The notes beneath the pieces were generated by a model. It was not told the DNA's origin, ran no database searches, and worked only from the letters and a program-made list of their open reading frames with translations. Source: Schizochytrium sp. TIO01 (taxonomy: Eukaryota > Sar > Bigyra > Thraustochytrida > Thraustochytriidae). From it: a DNA stretch of 64,000 nt. The stretch is from contig SMSO01000035.1 in assembly GCA_004764695.1 (NCBI GenBank), positions 2,292,001 through 2,356,000 on the forward strand, written 5' to 3'. Of this stretch, positions 25,012 through 35,007 are shown piece by piece. The position numbers were made by a program, and so were the translations under genes. How positions within the stretch are numbered: the stretch's first letter is position 1; each line of letters starts with the position of its first letter.

Positions 25012-25674
25012 CTAAAGAACCACCGCAAGAAGCAACAGAAATTGCAAAAGGAGTTGGCATATCAGCGCGGTCATATAAGTAGTCTTCAGGCGAATGTGCT
25101 GTTGAAGCAGGTCAGATTTGAGCCCCTTGTTTACATCGATGTAACTGTAAATGTAGCCGAGTAGAGAGCTGTTACGTGAAGAGAGAGCTGTTGGGTGCAA
25201 TATTAAATTTGTATATATTACTGCAGGACATATAGGGGAATAAGTAGCACACACCTCGAGAATCGAGCTGTTAAACCCATGATATTCCTCTATACTACTA
25301 GTTGGATGTATGGTGGCGCCTTTCTTACACAGAAAACACGCTTTGCACAAGCCTACATGGGTTGCACCAGAAAATTCAAACCAATAAAACATTCGAGCAA
25401 TAGAAACGTTGTTACCATTGAATTCTTCGTATACTTTTCCTGCATCAGTTCCGAAACCCTTGGAGAAAGTTCTGATCTTCGTTTTAAGTTGAATTAATTT
25501 TCTAACTGAGGCGGGAAAGAAACTTGAAATCAAAATCTCATTTAAGAAAGAAAGGTGAGGACAGTCTGTATAGCTTGCATGATTATGCCACCTGTGTGTA
25601 TTACTCCAAGCACTTGCAACGAGAACGTGCTTGCTTCCGTGGGGAACACGCAGGCTGTCATGATTCCCAAACAA
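25012..25674 (-). other. Long ATG-less open frame, function unknown
   Basis: 220 codons open in AT-rich DNA, longer than expected by chance for this composition. There is no ATG near its 5' end (it opens through a TTG), and the first internal Met comes at about residue 94. The last 25 residues are very hydrophobic (Leu/Val/Ala), like a membrane anchor. A small cluster CKACFLC recalls a metal site but is incomplete. It may be a terminal exon whose upstream exons I cannot define, or a relic. I recognise no family. Confidence 0.25.
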
Positions 25675-26624
25675 TGGAACACCTTGTGTCGCATGCCTAG
25701 ATTTCTAGTTGGCCGACCGTGGTCCTCGCCTGATTATTATTTATCTAATGGATAATTTACCTTGTTGAGTTCTATGCCGCGGGGCAACTTTCAATGCCAT
25801 ATGTTAGCACCCATACATTAAAAAATAATTTGTTTTCCGCGTATGACCACTCTGCGCTTTATTTTAATGGCGACTGTAGTGCGAGCTACTTCTCGAGGTG
25901 CTGTTTACAATGCAAGCCATCATTTCTGAAGAGGCAACCTTGTGCCGGTTGGGCGGCCCAACGTGTAAATTCGATTGCATATTTTTTAGTTAGGGTTTCA
26001 ATTTTTTCAGGACTCGCTGGCCATACAGTTTTCCTTGAATATTAATTAGTTTCTCTACGTTTTCCACAAAGACAGAAAGAACATATCTCCGAAGTCAGTG
26101 ACCTCATCATGCTCATTCCCTCGAGTCTCTCGTAAACCGGAACCTTGCCCCCTAGGTTCTGTGTCTGTATTGCCATTCAATCACAATGAGCATTACTTAT
26201 TGCTTTTTAAACAAAAAAGGAAAAACTCAGATTGCATGTAGGATGAGTTTGATGAAAGGAGCAAGAAAATAAAATTGGAACTCAAAGCTGCAAAGGCTTT
26301 TTTTTTTTTAAATATGCGAATAAGAAACAAAGCGACTATGCACACGATCTAATGAACTCGACTATGAATATCTCAATATCTGAATCAATCGAGGTATGAT
26401 GATTTAGCCTGAAATGGTGAAAAGTCCAGGCCTACATGTTATCATTAATGGTCCAATAAGATTTTTTAATGTCATCACATAAATGACGAATGTGCATCTC
26501 CACCCGATACTAACTTCGTATTATAATAATATCTGCAAGTTGTTAATTTCTATTTAAATTAAAAACAGAATGATAGTAAAACATCTATTTAAATGTTTTT
26601 GTTTATTTATTTATGTATTAAATA

Positions 26625-26673
26625 AACAATAAAATGACGCTGTGCAATAAATTAACAATAAAATGACGCTGTG
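26625..26673. repeat. 29-bp tandem duplication
   Basis: The 20-base segment AACAATAAAATGACGCTGTG occurs at 26625-26644 and again at 26654-26673, giving a 29-base period. Confidence 0.9.
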
Positions 26674-26674
26674 A

Positions 26675-27004
26675 GTCCACAGCGGCCACTGCGTCAGCAA
26701 GTCTTTTCATCAGCAAGGGTTTCATAAGCGTATTCCAGGCTCGGTCTTATCTTGCTGCGATCAAAACTTTGAACCCAATGGGAGTGATGGTACTCCGGGT
26801 GGCTGCCGTCTATTATGCTCCCTGGCCTCTGACCCCCCAAAGCCAATCTTGCACTTTGAAGTATTTTTACGGAGGAAGAAGCAACTCATAAAATGCCGGA
26901 AAGATGCAGTACCCTATCACTTTCTTGGCATGAATTTCAAAGATCATGAATTAGGGCTTTTTGTTGCTGTCATTAAATTGCAAAAGCTTGCGACATTTCT
27001 TTAA
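26675..27004 (+). other. ATG-less open frame, unrecognised
   Basis: 109 codons open just after a TGA and ending at TAA 27002-27004. The only ATG is late, in FLGMNFKDHE. The translation is mixed, with charged and hydrophobic segments such as PKPILHFEVFLRRKK. It could be an exon or relic, or chance in a locally GC-richer stretch. Confidence 0.2.
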
Positions 27005-28669
27005 TTCGAACTGTTCCCTACTCTATAACTGTGAAAGGGGTCAAAAGGGGAAGAGGAGAATATTTATAGGCTATCAACTCCACTTTTTGCCATGCGAGGT
27101 GAGTCCGCCATACAGAAAAGTGTTTTATGCCTCCGGAATTAGTACCCGGAAAATGGAAATAGTCCAAGTAAATTTGATGTCAGCCAACAAATTTCCAGGT
27201 CTAGGCTTCTTTTCGGCTTATCTCCACATCACCAAACTACAGCAGGAAAAAAATAAACCATAGAGCAAGCAGATGGAAATTCCAGATTTGCACAGTATGT
27301 AGGTAGGTAGGTCTTGCAGGCTTTTGACAACTTGTCTTGAGGAAAAGCCGAAGCCTACACTTCGGGTGTTGCTCTATTTTTTTAAGCTGCAGCTAAAGTT
27401 ATCTAATCTCAAATTTCAATTCAGTCTTCAAGCTTCCCTTACAGTTAAACTGCGGCCACAATTGGACTGATTAACCAAATGATGGCCAATCTCGTTCGGC
27501 CAGGTCGCGAGGCCTTTTTGGCACTGTTTAGGTGTACTCCAATATGTGGAAACCAAAAGGTGAACGAATGTCTCACTCTGACTAGGATACATTTTGTGCA
27601 CTGTGACTTCGAGGCTTACTAAACAGCTAGCCTTGTATCGTCTTGATTTTAATAATAACTCATAATATAACCTGATACGAGCGAGTTAATATTTGTACTT
27701 CATGGTCCTTTGTAAGCTAAAGTCCAGGGCCTTCATCCAAATTAGATACCATACATGAGTTGAATTAAGGCGCTGTGAGCCTTTCATTTGCGTTAAGAAT
27801 TGCATGTACAAGAGAGCACACTTAGGAGCTCTGCAAGCCAGGTAGCTAGGAGCCAGCCGGGTTGAGCACCAGCGGCGGTCTTCGGGAATATGAAATAATG
27901 GCACCATCGCGGTGATCTATCCAGTTGGCCTCAATCACAAATCAGTGGATACAGGCACCTGTGATCTTTCAAAGTTCTGTTGGGGTGCCTATTTCTCTTT
28001 TACTAAGTACCTTTTTCTCACACCACGGGTCTTTCAAAATCGATCTTACTAACTTTAGTGCTGAGTCCTCTGCTAATTCCGATGACTTTGCTTGGTCCCA
28101 GCAGTGTTTGCAAACATGGTAATGGAGAAAGGCCATTGGAAAAGTAGTGCACAGAGTTGGTCATTGCAACGCCTGCAACCTGGGGAATGTAGTTTCTCTA
28201 TATCTTACAGGACAGACAAAATGTTAACTTTCATATTTTAAAATATCAATTATATATATATTTAATTATCAAATGTTAGTGTATCGCTTTTAAATTCTAT
28301 GATACCTTTATGAAAGACCGTCCGAGTCGTTGGCCACTTCCAATCTTCCTCTCCTCTGCCTGACTTGCTGCTTCTTTCCTAGACGCCAGAAATGAAAAGG
28401 AGAAGCAGTACCCGCTCTCTAGACACTATGTTTTTACTGGTAGGCTTGCGTCGATTGGAGTATTGAACCACATAAATGCATGCTTTCCCCGACGAGAATG
28501 GTTGCCCCTTCTGAATAAGCTGTCGGAAGGTGCGCTCTGATCTTCAACTTGGTTTTGCTTTTTCTGTTTCTGCGGAACCTGTCAAACTTCAGATCTCCTT
28601 TTCAACTGTCGGTAGTACTGATTATATTACTTTCTTTCTCAAGCGTGAATAACACTATTTTACTGTTTG

Positions 28670-28690
28670 CATATATATATATATATATAA
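28670..28690. repeat. AT dinucleotide repeat
   Basis: About ten AT units in the spacer upstream of the kinase gene. Confidence 0.9.
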
Positions 28691-29251
28691 TAAAGTGATC
28701 TCTTTAAATTAATTCTTTTAGAACGGAAAAGCCTGTGGGACTCACTTTATTAATTATTCTACCTACACTTTCGTATGTACATTTTATTTTGCTGCGTTTG
28801 GGTTTTTTAATACAAAATGATAATTACTATTTTTAGTTTTCGTTTTTAGTTTTAGAAGAGTTATACAAAACCTCTAGAGAGGGAGAGAGAGAGATATATA
28901 ACAAGAAAAGAAAACCTCTTCTTTGCCATAAATTGATCAGTCAGGCACTCCTGCAATTACCCAATTCAAGCGTCGCGTTGGCGTTCGCTAGAGATGACCA
29001 CACATAGCAAGGAGATCCTTTAGATTGTTTGTGATCAGGGCGTAGAGTCTCTGCCCCATTCAGATCATCATCAGAGGGGAAGGAGACAGACCTTCAACTG
29101 CTTGAGTCCTGCAGAGCAGCTCTCAGCAAGGCCACCAGAGCGAAGAAAAGAAAAAGGGCTCAGAACTTTAAATTTGCGCTAGCAAATTATAACGTAGCTG
29201 AGCAATAGTAATTTACAGTAATATCAACAGAGAGGATAACAGGGGTGCAAC

Positions 29252-30925
29252 ATGAGGGCCTGGGAACATGGTGGCAGCAGCAGCAGTCTTAATACTTTAA
29301 TCTCATCGTCTACACCGGCAACAACATTGACAATGGCAAGCAGCACAGGAGTTGGCGGATTGAGGCGCCATCAGGATCTCAGCAGAGGACTAGAACCAGA
29401 AACCGAAGCTACTGATCTTGATGCCAAAGAAGCTCGCGATGAGGATAGCATCGATGCGCGAGGTAATCAAGAGTTCTGCCCAAATAGTGCGCAGAAGAAC
29501 CTTGGACGCTCACATAGTTTCAAAGTTAGCGAACATCACCATCGGCACCATAATAGCCCTGGCGCCTCGCAGGAAGCTGTGGACGAAGTAATTGCAATGA
29601 GGAGGAGAATGATGAAGAGAAGAAATAGCAGCAGGCTCGAACAACAACCAATTCGTATACTTGGTTTTCTTGCTGAAGGAAGGTCGGGTCGTATCGCAGT
29701 TGCAACACGCTATTCTGACGCCTGGGAAGCCGAAGACTCCAAAAAGGCTGATGAAGAGTTAGTTGATCAGCAATCAATTATACTTCAACCTAATGATTTG
29801 GTGTCAGCAACTCAACGACTTTCACTGTTGTCTACCTCTCCAAAAGGAGCACCTTCCTCGTCTTCACTATTAGCAATGAGAAAGGTAGATCGTCCTCCGC
29901 CGGTTAATACTTCAATTACCTCAAATTCCGACAATAACATCCCCAAAAGCGATACCGCGGCGATCACTAACATTAGTGATGTGCAGGTCTTTAAATTGAT
30001 GCCAGGTGCGATACCTAAATCTCGCTCTGACAAACTTTTGCAGATAACTGGTTCAAACGTTTCCCTTGAACTCTTGCCACAAGAGAACAGCCGTGTTCAA
30101 GAGAAATGTCCCTTTGCACTTAAGATCATGGATCTTGAGCGCAAGGATACAACTGGAGCTTCGTCAACTGAAGCATACGAGAATGAAATTTCTATTATGC
30201 GTCGTCTTGCTACTGTGGAGTCCGCAAGCCCATTCATGGTTGATTTTCTATTCGCCTCATACAGCCACGATAGGGTTTACATAGGCATGGGGCTTTGCCT
30301 CGGTGGCGACCTCTTCACTCTCATCCGTCAGGAGGCTTTTTCGCCTAAGGAGATCCTTTTCTTTGCCGTTGAGATCAGCCTCGCATTACAGCATTTACAT
30401 AATAACCGCATTATCCACGGAGACCTCAAACCTGAAAATGTTATGCTGACAAACGAGGGACATGTTAAAATTGTGGATTTTGGTTTATCTGTTCAATTAG
30501 ATGTGAATCGTCATTTTAACCCGGAAACAGGAAGGTTAGAGGTAGTTTCGCATTCGGGCACCCTCGCGTACTGTGCCCCAGAAGTCCTTGCTCGGTTTCC
30601 ACATAGCTTTGAGTCTGACTGGTGGAGCTATGGAGTGATTTTATATGAAATGCTTTGCCATTGTCTACCTTGGATGGGCAGTGACGATGATGAAACGTGT
30701 GCCATGATTTGCACTGCCCCTCTGAAGCCTCCAGAGGGATTGGATTATGTCGAACCTCGTTGCTTCAGCTTCATATCGCAGCTCCTTTGCAAAAGTCCTG
30801 AGAAGCGTATAGGCTTTGAAGGAGGCTTGGAGTCAATTAAACAGCATGAGTTCTTCAAATCTGTCAACTGGGACCATGCAAAGAATTTGCGGTACCGGCC
30901 GCCATTCAAATTGCTGAGCGGTTAG
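29252..30925 (+). CDS. AGC-type Ser/Thr protein kinase with split N-lobe
   Basis: 557 aa, single exon, ATG start. Residues 1-133 are Ser/His/Arg-rich and probably disordered. The likely glycine loop is FLAEGRSGRIAVA at 139-150 (first Gly replaced by Ala). The ATP-binding Lys is K291 in FALKIMD, the alpha-C Glu is probably E312, the catalytic loop is HGDLKPEN (389-396), and DFG is at 409-411, APE at 442-444. HGD replaces HRD, so this is a non-RD kinase. The C-terminal RIGFEGG, then HEFFKSVNWD and RPPFKL is the AGC-family signature leading into the C-tail; the chain stops there, so no hydrophobic motif is present. About 140 Ser-rich residues separate the glycine loop from K291, where typical kinases have about 15-20. 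Substrate unknown. All core catalytic residues are present. Confidence 0.85.
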   Translation: MRAWEHGGSSSSLNTLISSSTPATTLTMASSTGVGGLRRHQDLSRGLEPETEATDLDAKEARDEDSIDARGNQEFCPNSAQKNLGRSHSFKVSEHHHRHHNSPGASQEAVDEVIAMRRRMMKRRNSSRLEQQPIRILGFLAEGRSGRIAVATRYSDAWEAEDSKKADEELVDQQSIILQPNDLVSATQRLSLLSTSPKGAPSSSSLLAMRKVDRPPPVNTSITSNSDNNIPKSDTAAITNISDVQVFKLMPGAIPKSRSDKLLQITGSNVSLELLPQENSRVQEKCPFALKIMDLERKDTTGASSTEAYENEISIMRRLATVESASPFMVDFLFASYSHDRVYIGMGLCLGGDLFTLIRQEAFSPKEILFFAVEISLALQHLHNNRIIHGDLKPENVMLTNEGHVKIVDFGLSVQLDVNRHFNPETGRLEVVSHSGTLAYCAPEVLARFPHSFESDWWSYGVILYEMLCHCLPWMGSDDDETCAMICTAPLKPPEGLDYVEPRCFSFISQLLCKSPEKRIGFEGGLESIKQHEFFKSVNWDHAKNLRYRPPFKLLSG

Positions 30926-32222
30926 AAGATGCTCCTGTGTTGTCTGTCCGATTATTGCACATTTGGAGACTAGTGTGTCTCCGCTAGAATGACGTAATTT
31001 TTGAGATCAGACGACAATAATGGTGTATATATATACCAAGAGATTGACCAAACTTGACTCCACAAGTTTATTGCCCATAGAGATATTGGTTCAACCCAAT
31101 TCGTTGAACATCAAAATAATCTCACCCACCTATGAGTGATATTCGAAAATCTTACCTTTGTCAAGGCGTGTAGAGAGTTGTCCTTTTTTGCAACGCAGAC
31201 TGTCGCTTGAATCTAAAGGTTCATTTTCCCTGCTCCTGATCAAATACTTTTTCACAATTTTGAGGATCGATTCGGATCGTACTAGTAGTAATTATCATAT
31301 AACCCCATTTGGTATACTAAATAGAATTCATCAGAATGCTGTTCAGAATGCTTGTATACGTTCACTGGCGTTCTTTTACGAGTGGGATTACAGCGGATAC
31401 CATCAGTCCTTTCTGCCCAGTAATGAGAATAGACGGCATGTCACTAGGTGGTCATTGTAGATGCTGGCCTTTCCGGACCGATAGTAGACTCCCGCTTAGT
31501 GATGTTTTATTTTTGTTTTACAAATATAAGCAGTTCGTGAATTGAAAATTAAATTTAACTAATCAAAGAATAGTGTCTGGGCAATTTGAAAAACTAGCCT
31601 ATCACCAACATGGCAAACTATATTATATGACAAATCTGGAGAAATGTTTAAATCATCCAGCACATGCGTAGATGTCTTGGAAAGCATCGCTTCAACGCAT
31701 GTTCTTCCTCAGCACAACACTTTTTATGTGAAACAGCTTGGAATGAGTGGAACACAGACTTTGAAGTCAACTCCTCCTCACTTTTCTTGTAAAGCCACCT
31801 TTTAAAAGGCCCACTTAAAAAAGCCCTCTTTGGCTAAGTACAGGCCAATCGCAAAACTGATCTACACCTACCCTTTCACTTCACAACGACAAATGGATTG
31901 ATTCAAACGCTGTTCGTTATAGCATGTAAAACATCTTCTGCAACCAGGGTACCATAGTATCGGTGACACAGGTCGAACCAATCAGCAGTACGCTGAGCTG
32001 GAACATCGCTTTTCGTCACCGAAAGTCCCCCGAGACCCATCTTCGCGCACCCCTTTGTGCTTAGAACTCAATCCTAACAACACCATTCATCTCAGTTCCG
32101 TTTTCGCACACCGGGAGTGCGCGCCAAACCCACCTTAATTGGCCATTCTCAATCCCTCGTCTGCCTGCCCTCTAGTCCTATCATAAACTCTATCCCGTCA
32201 ATAGGCTTCAACAAACAATTAA

Positions 32223-32468
32223 AAAGCAAAGCCTATCAAGTGTTCCTCGTTTAATGGGGAAAAGGAAACCAACGTACCAATTACCTCTTTGGAACACCTT
32301 ATCGAACTTGCAGCTGAAGGAGAACTGCTAGACGCACTGCTAGCTGTTATGGGTAGGTGTGGCCTGCGTAGTGGGGCAGTAAGGGCCCCTAGGGCGCCTT
32401 CTTCTCCAGGCCTCGTTGGGCAAAGCACAAAGAATGGAGAAACCAGCAGAAAAAAAGCTCACGATTGA
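32223..32468 (+). other. Exon-like open frame, unrecognised
   Basis: 81 codons open between a TAA and TGA 32466-32468. The first half contains a strongly amphipathic helix (SLEHLIELAAEGELLDALL) that looks like real protein. The only ATG follows it and lies directly before a GGTAGGTGT, which matches the donor of the verified intron at 44860 (GTAGGTGTCC). A pyrimidine-rich CTTCTTCTCCAG 57 bases downstream could be the acceptor, and the frame stays open with or without removal. I found no upstream start, so it could be an internal exon or a fragment. Confidence 0.25.
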
Positions 32469-32887
32469 ACGAACTCATCGTGGAATGAATGGGTGCTGGC
32501 TCGAGTCGATTAGGTCTCAAGACAAACTAATGCAGGTCAGGACGATGTGCGGTCTCTCTCGAACGAATTCGATCCGCAAGTCCACCGCGCTGTCTTGATA
32601 TTCATTTACTTCTTGTTAATTAATTAATTAATTTTTTATATTCATTCATTCATCTTGAAGCACTGAATGATTGCAATTACTTTTTCCTCTAAGTTGATTG
32701 TTATGATAAAACTATTTTAGCGGAGACGTTTATAGTCACTTACATTCGAAGAGCGCAGACCATCTGGATAGATCCAGGCATGTGCTCTCAAGCACGCTTC
32801 AAAGCGCCGTCTCTCGCAGAGAGTGCACGACATACCCAGCGACGTGCACACTCAACGGAGAAGAGCAGCTTTTGCAAAAGGAACATG

Positions 32888-32935
32888 ATTGCATGCATGC
32901 ATGCATACATACATCCTCGCATGCATGCATGCATA
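32888..32935. repeat. GCAT palindromic repeat
   Basis: Two blocks of GCAT/ATGC tetramers flank a short CATACATACATCC spacer. The units are self-complementary, so the segment can fold back. Confidence 0.9.
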
Positions 32936-33168
32936 TGGATGCGCGGTTGTTTTGGCTTCAAGTCGAGTTTTTACCAAGTCGCTAAAAGATCTTCTATAAG
33001 AAGAAACAGGAAAAAGAAGGCGCTGCTCTGAGAGTGATAGGTCAATAATACAGAAAGGGGGGCAAGAGGAGCCTTAGCGTATAGCGTAGGTGGGGTGGTA
33101 CCAGGGTATCACTCGCTAGTTGGAGTAGGAGGTTGGTAGGGCCCTATCTTTGTATCTATCTATGTCTC

Positions 33169-33200
33169 TATGTATGTATGTATGTATGTATGTATGTATG
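33169..33200. repeat. TATG microsatellite
   Basis: About seven to eight TATG units, preceded by TATC and TCTA variants. Confidence 0.9.
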
Positions 33201-33379
33201 AGTGTAGTTATCTCTTACTAGTCCAGGAGGTGGAAAAAGAACGAGAAGAACAGGTGGGAGGAATAGGGTTTAGCGTAGGTAGCTGGTAGGAGTTGGTTGT
33301 TTACTGTTCATTAGGGGCGTGTTTTTTCAAATCAGAGAGTAATGATTAAAGTTGAAAGGGTTATAGAAAATGTAGTTTA

Positions 33380-33485
33380 AAAAGAAAGAAGAAGGAGGGA
33401 GAATAAGAGAGAGAATCAGAGACAGCCAAAGAAGAGGGGAAAGAAGGGAAAGAAGGAGGAGGAGGAGGAGAAGAAGGAGAAGAAG
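33380..33485. repeat. Polypurine tract upstream of PP2C
   Basis: About 100 bases almost exclusively A and G on the + strand, ending in GGA and GAA triplets, followed by a GC-rich leader. Probably part of the promoter or 5' leader of the phosphatase gene. Confidence 0.7.
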
Positions 33486-34008
33486 CGCTGAGACAGACTC
33501 TGATCGCGCGAGGAGGTCACGCCGCCCCGACGCCGCGTTTACAGGGCCACGGCGCAGGAACAGCCGCGGTAAGCGAGCTGGTCGAGGCAGAAGACCGCAG
33601 GCGGGAAGGTGAGCGGGAACGGAAGCATCGCAGGTTCGACGGCGAGGACGAGGCTGCTGCTGGCAAAAGCGAGCACTAAATAGCCTCCCTTGCTTGGCTT
33701 GTTCCTGAGTGACGCAGAGAGTGCAGATATTCAGCAATACTAGCTTGGCACTGCGCCCGTGAAGCAAGCTGTGAAGCAGCCGGGAATCTAGAGACCGGAA
33801 GCAGCACAGCCCCAGCTGGAATTTAGACTCGAGAGGAACTCCAGATCGAATTTGAGTGATCGTAGTGGTTCTTTTGCGAATTCATCTGGAATCTGCCAGA
33901 GCAGAGTACAGACGCTTGAATTCTTCAAATCAAAAGACCAAGCAAACCAAAGGACACTTCGCAAAAGACAAGGAACTTGCGTCAGAAGTCCTAGACAAGA
34001 AAGCTAGC

Positions 34009-35007
34009 ATGGGCTCGTTCCTCGAGAAGCCTGTGACCGAGAAGGAGACTTTGGAGAGCTCCGGAGAGCTCAAGGATGGCGGCAAATTACACTATGGCGT
34101 GTCTGCAATGCAGGGCTGGCGCGTGAACATGGAGGACTCTCACGTCCACAAGATTGGGCTTGGGGACCGAGGAGATTTAGCGTTATTCGGCGTGTTTGAT
34201 GGCCACGGAGGGAGGCTCGTGGCCTGCCATGCCGCTGCCTCCCTGCATCAAGAACTGGAAGAGACGGAGAACTATGCCAAACTGGCCATTGGAATGGCTA
34301 ATGGTAAGGAGTCCGCTGCCTCGCTCGGCAAGGCAATCCGTGCCTCCTTTTTAAGCCTTGACCAGAAAATGCGTAACCTCGAACAGGTGCGCCTCGGCGT
34401 CGACCACAGTGGATCCACAGCTGTTGTGTCCTTCCTCACGCCGTCCCATTTTATCGTGGGTAACTGCGGTGATTCTCGTCTCATAATTTGTGGAGAGGAC
34501 GCTGTTATCTTTAGCACGCTCGATCACAAACCTACGCAACCATCAGAGCAGGCTCGTATCGAGAACGCTGGAGGCACCGTAACTTTTCGTCGTGTGAATG
34601 GCGACCTCGCCGTTTCGCGCGCCCTCGGAGACTTCCTATACAAGGCTAATGACTCCTTGCCAGATGTAGAGCAGATGGTGTCTGCGGAACCGGAGGTTTC
34701 TATCGTGCAACGCAAGGAAACCGACCAGTTTGTTGTTCTTGCCTGCGATGGTATTTGGGACGTTATGACGAACGAGGGTGTTTGCAACTTCGTGCTGCAA
34801 AAGATGCGTGAGGGCCTCCCGTTGCCGATCATTTGCGAAGACCTCATTGACCACTGCTTGGAGCTTGGATCTAGGGACAATATGAGTGTTATCATTGTTG
34901 CCCTCCCCGGTGCACCAGCCGAGCTCGGAACGAAGTCTACTGAAGACATTAGGAAGGAGAGGCAAGGCCAGGAATCCCAGGACTCTTCTGCTGTTTCTTC
35001 GAACTAA
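34009..35007 (+). CDS. PP2C-family protein phosphatase (PPM)
   Basis: 332 aa, single exon. Metal-dependent Ser/Thr phosphatase. The chain opens MGSFLEKPVTEKE, the same pattern as the start of fungal Ptc2/Ptc3 and protist PP2Cs, followed by YGVSAMQGWRVNMEDSH. Metal ligands are visible: E42-D43, DGHGG (D64), CDGIWDV (D247) and SRDNMS (D290). SALGD-type residues appear as SRALGDFLYK. The open frame extends 51 codons further upstream, but only to a GTG and with unrelated sequence, so the ATG at 34009 is chosen. Gly2 is present, but residue 6 is Glu, not the Ser/Thr usual in N-myristoylation sites, so membrane anchoring is doubtful. The C-terminal tail is polar and probably disordered. Targets unknown. 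Confidence 0.92.
   Translation: MGSFLEKPVTEKETLESSGELKDGGKLHYGVSAMQGWRVNMEDSHVHKIGLGDRGDLALFGVFDGHGGRLVACHAAASLHQELEETENYAKLAIGMANGKESAASLGKAIRASFLSLDQKMRNLEQVRLGVDHSGSTAVVSFLTPSHFIVGNCGDSRLIICGEDAVIFSTLDHKPTQPSEQARIENAGGTVTFRRVNGDLAVSRALGDFLYKANDSLPDVEQMVSAEPEVSIVQRKETDQFVVLACDGIWDVMTNEGVCNFVLQKMREGLPLPIICEDLIDHCLELGSRDNMSVIIVALPGAPAELGTKSTEDIRKERQGQESQDSSAVSSN

Larger units (their letters stand above)
6587..29251. other. 22.7-kb AT-rich gene desert
   Basis: No gene of a recognised family was found in this interval, although genes elsewhere in the window are usually 0.3-4 kb apart. It is AT-rich, with many poly-A/T and AT-repeat runs (for example 8480-8580, 22430-22445, 28670-28690) and only short open frames. 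Embedded items listed separately: a decayed coding block (9245-9985), two short open frames with a similar tail (12079-12369, 19483-19758), microsatellites, a possible small minus-strand gene (15229-15561), a hairpin cluster (20205-20292), an ATG-less 220-codon frame (25012-25674) and an open frame at 26675-27004. Outside these I see nothing that can be supported. The role (heterochromatin, centromere or transposon graveyard) is open. Confidence 0.6.
30926..34008. other. Intergenic region with repeats and an orphan open frame
   Basis: Spacer between kinase and PP2C. It holds TTAA repeats (32615-32633), a GCAT palindromic array (32888-32935), a TATG repeat (33169-33200), a polypurine tract (33380-33485) and a GC-rich block just upstream of PP2C that is probably its 5' leader. 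An exon-like frame at 32223-32468 is listed separately. Nothing else could be supported. Confidence 0.55.

Noticed and set aside
29526..30033. Minus-strand frames opposite the kinase N-terminal region
   Set aside because: They are antisense shadows without motifs.
33856..34008. 51-codon N-terminal extension of PP2C
   Set aside because: It begins at a GTG and is unrelated to the family; the ATG at 34009 gives the conserved N terminus.
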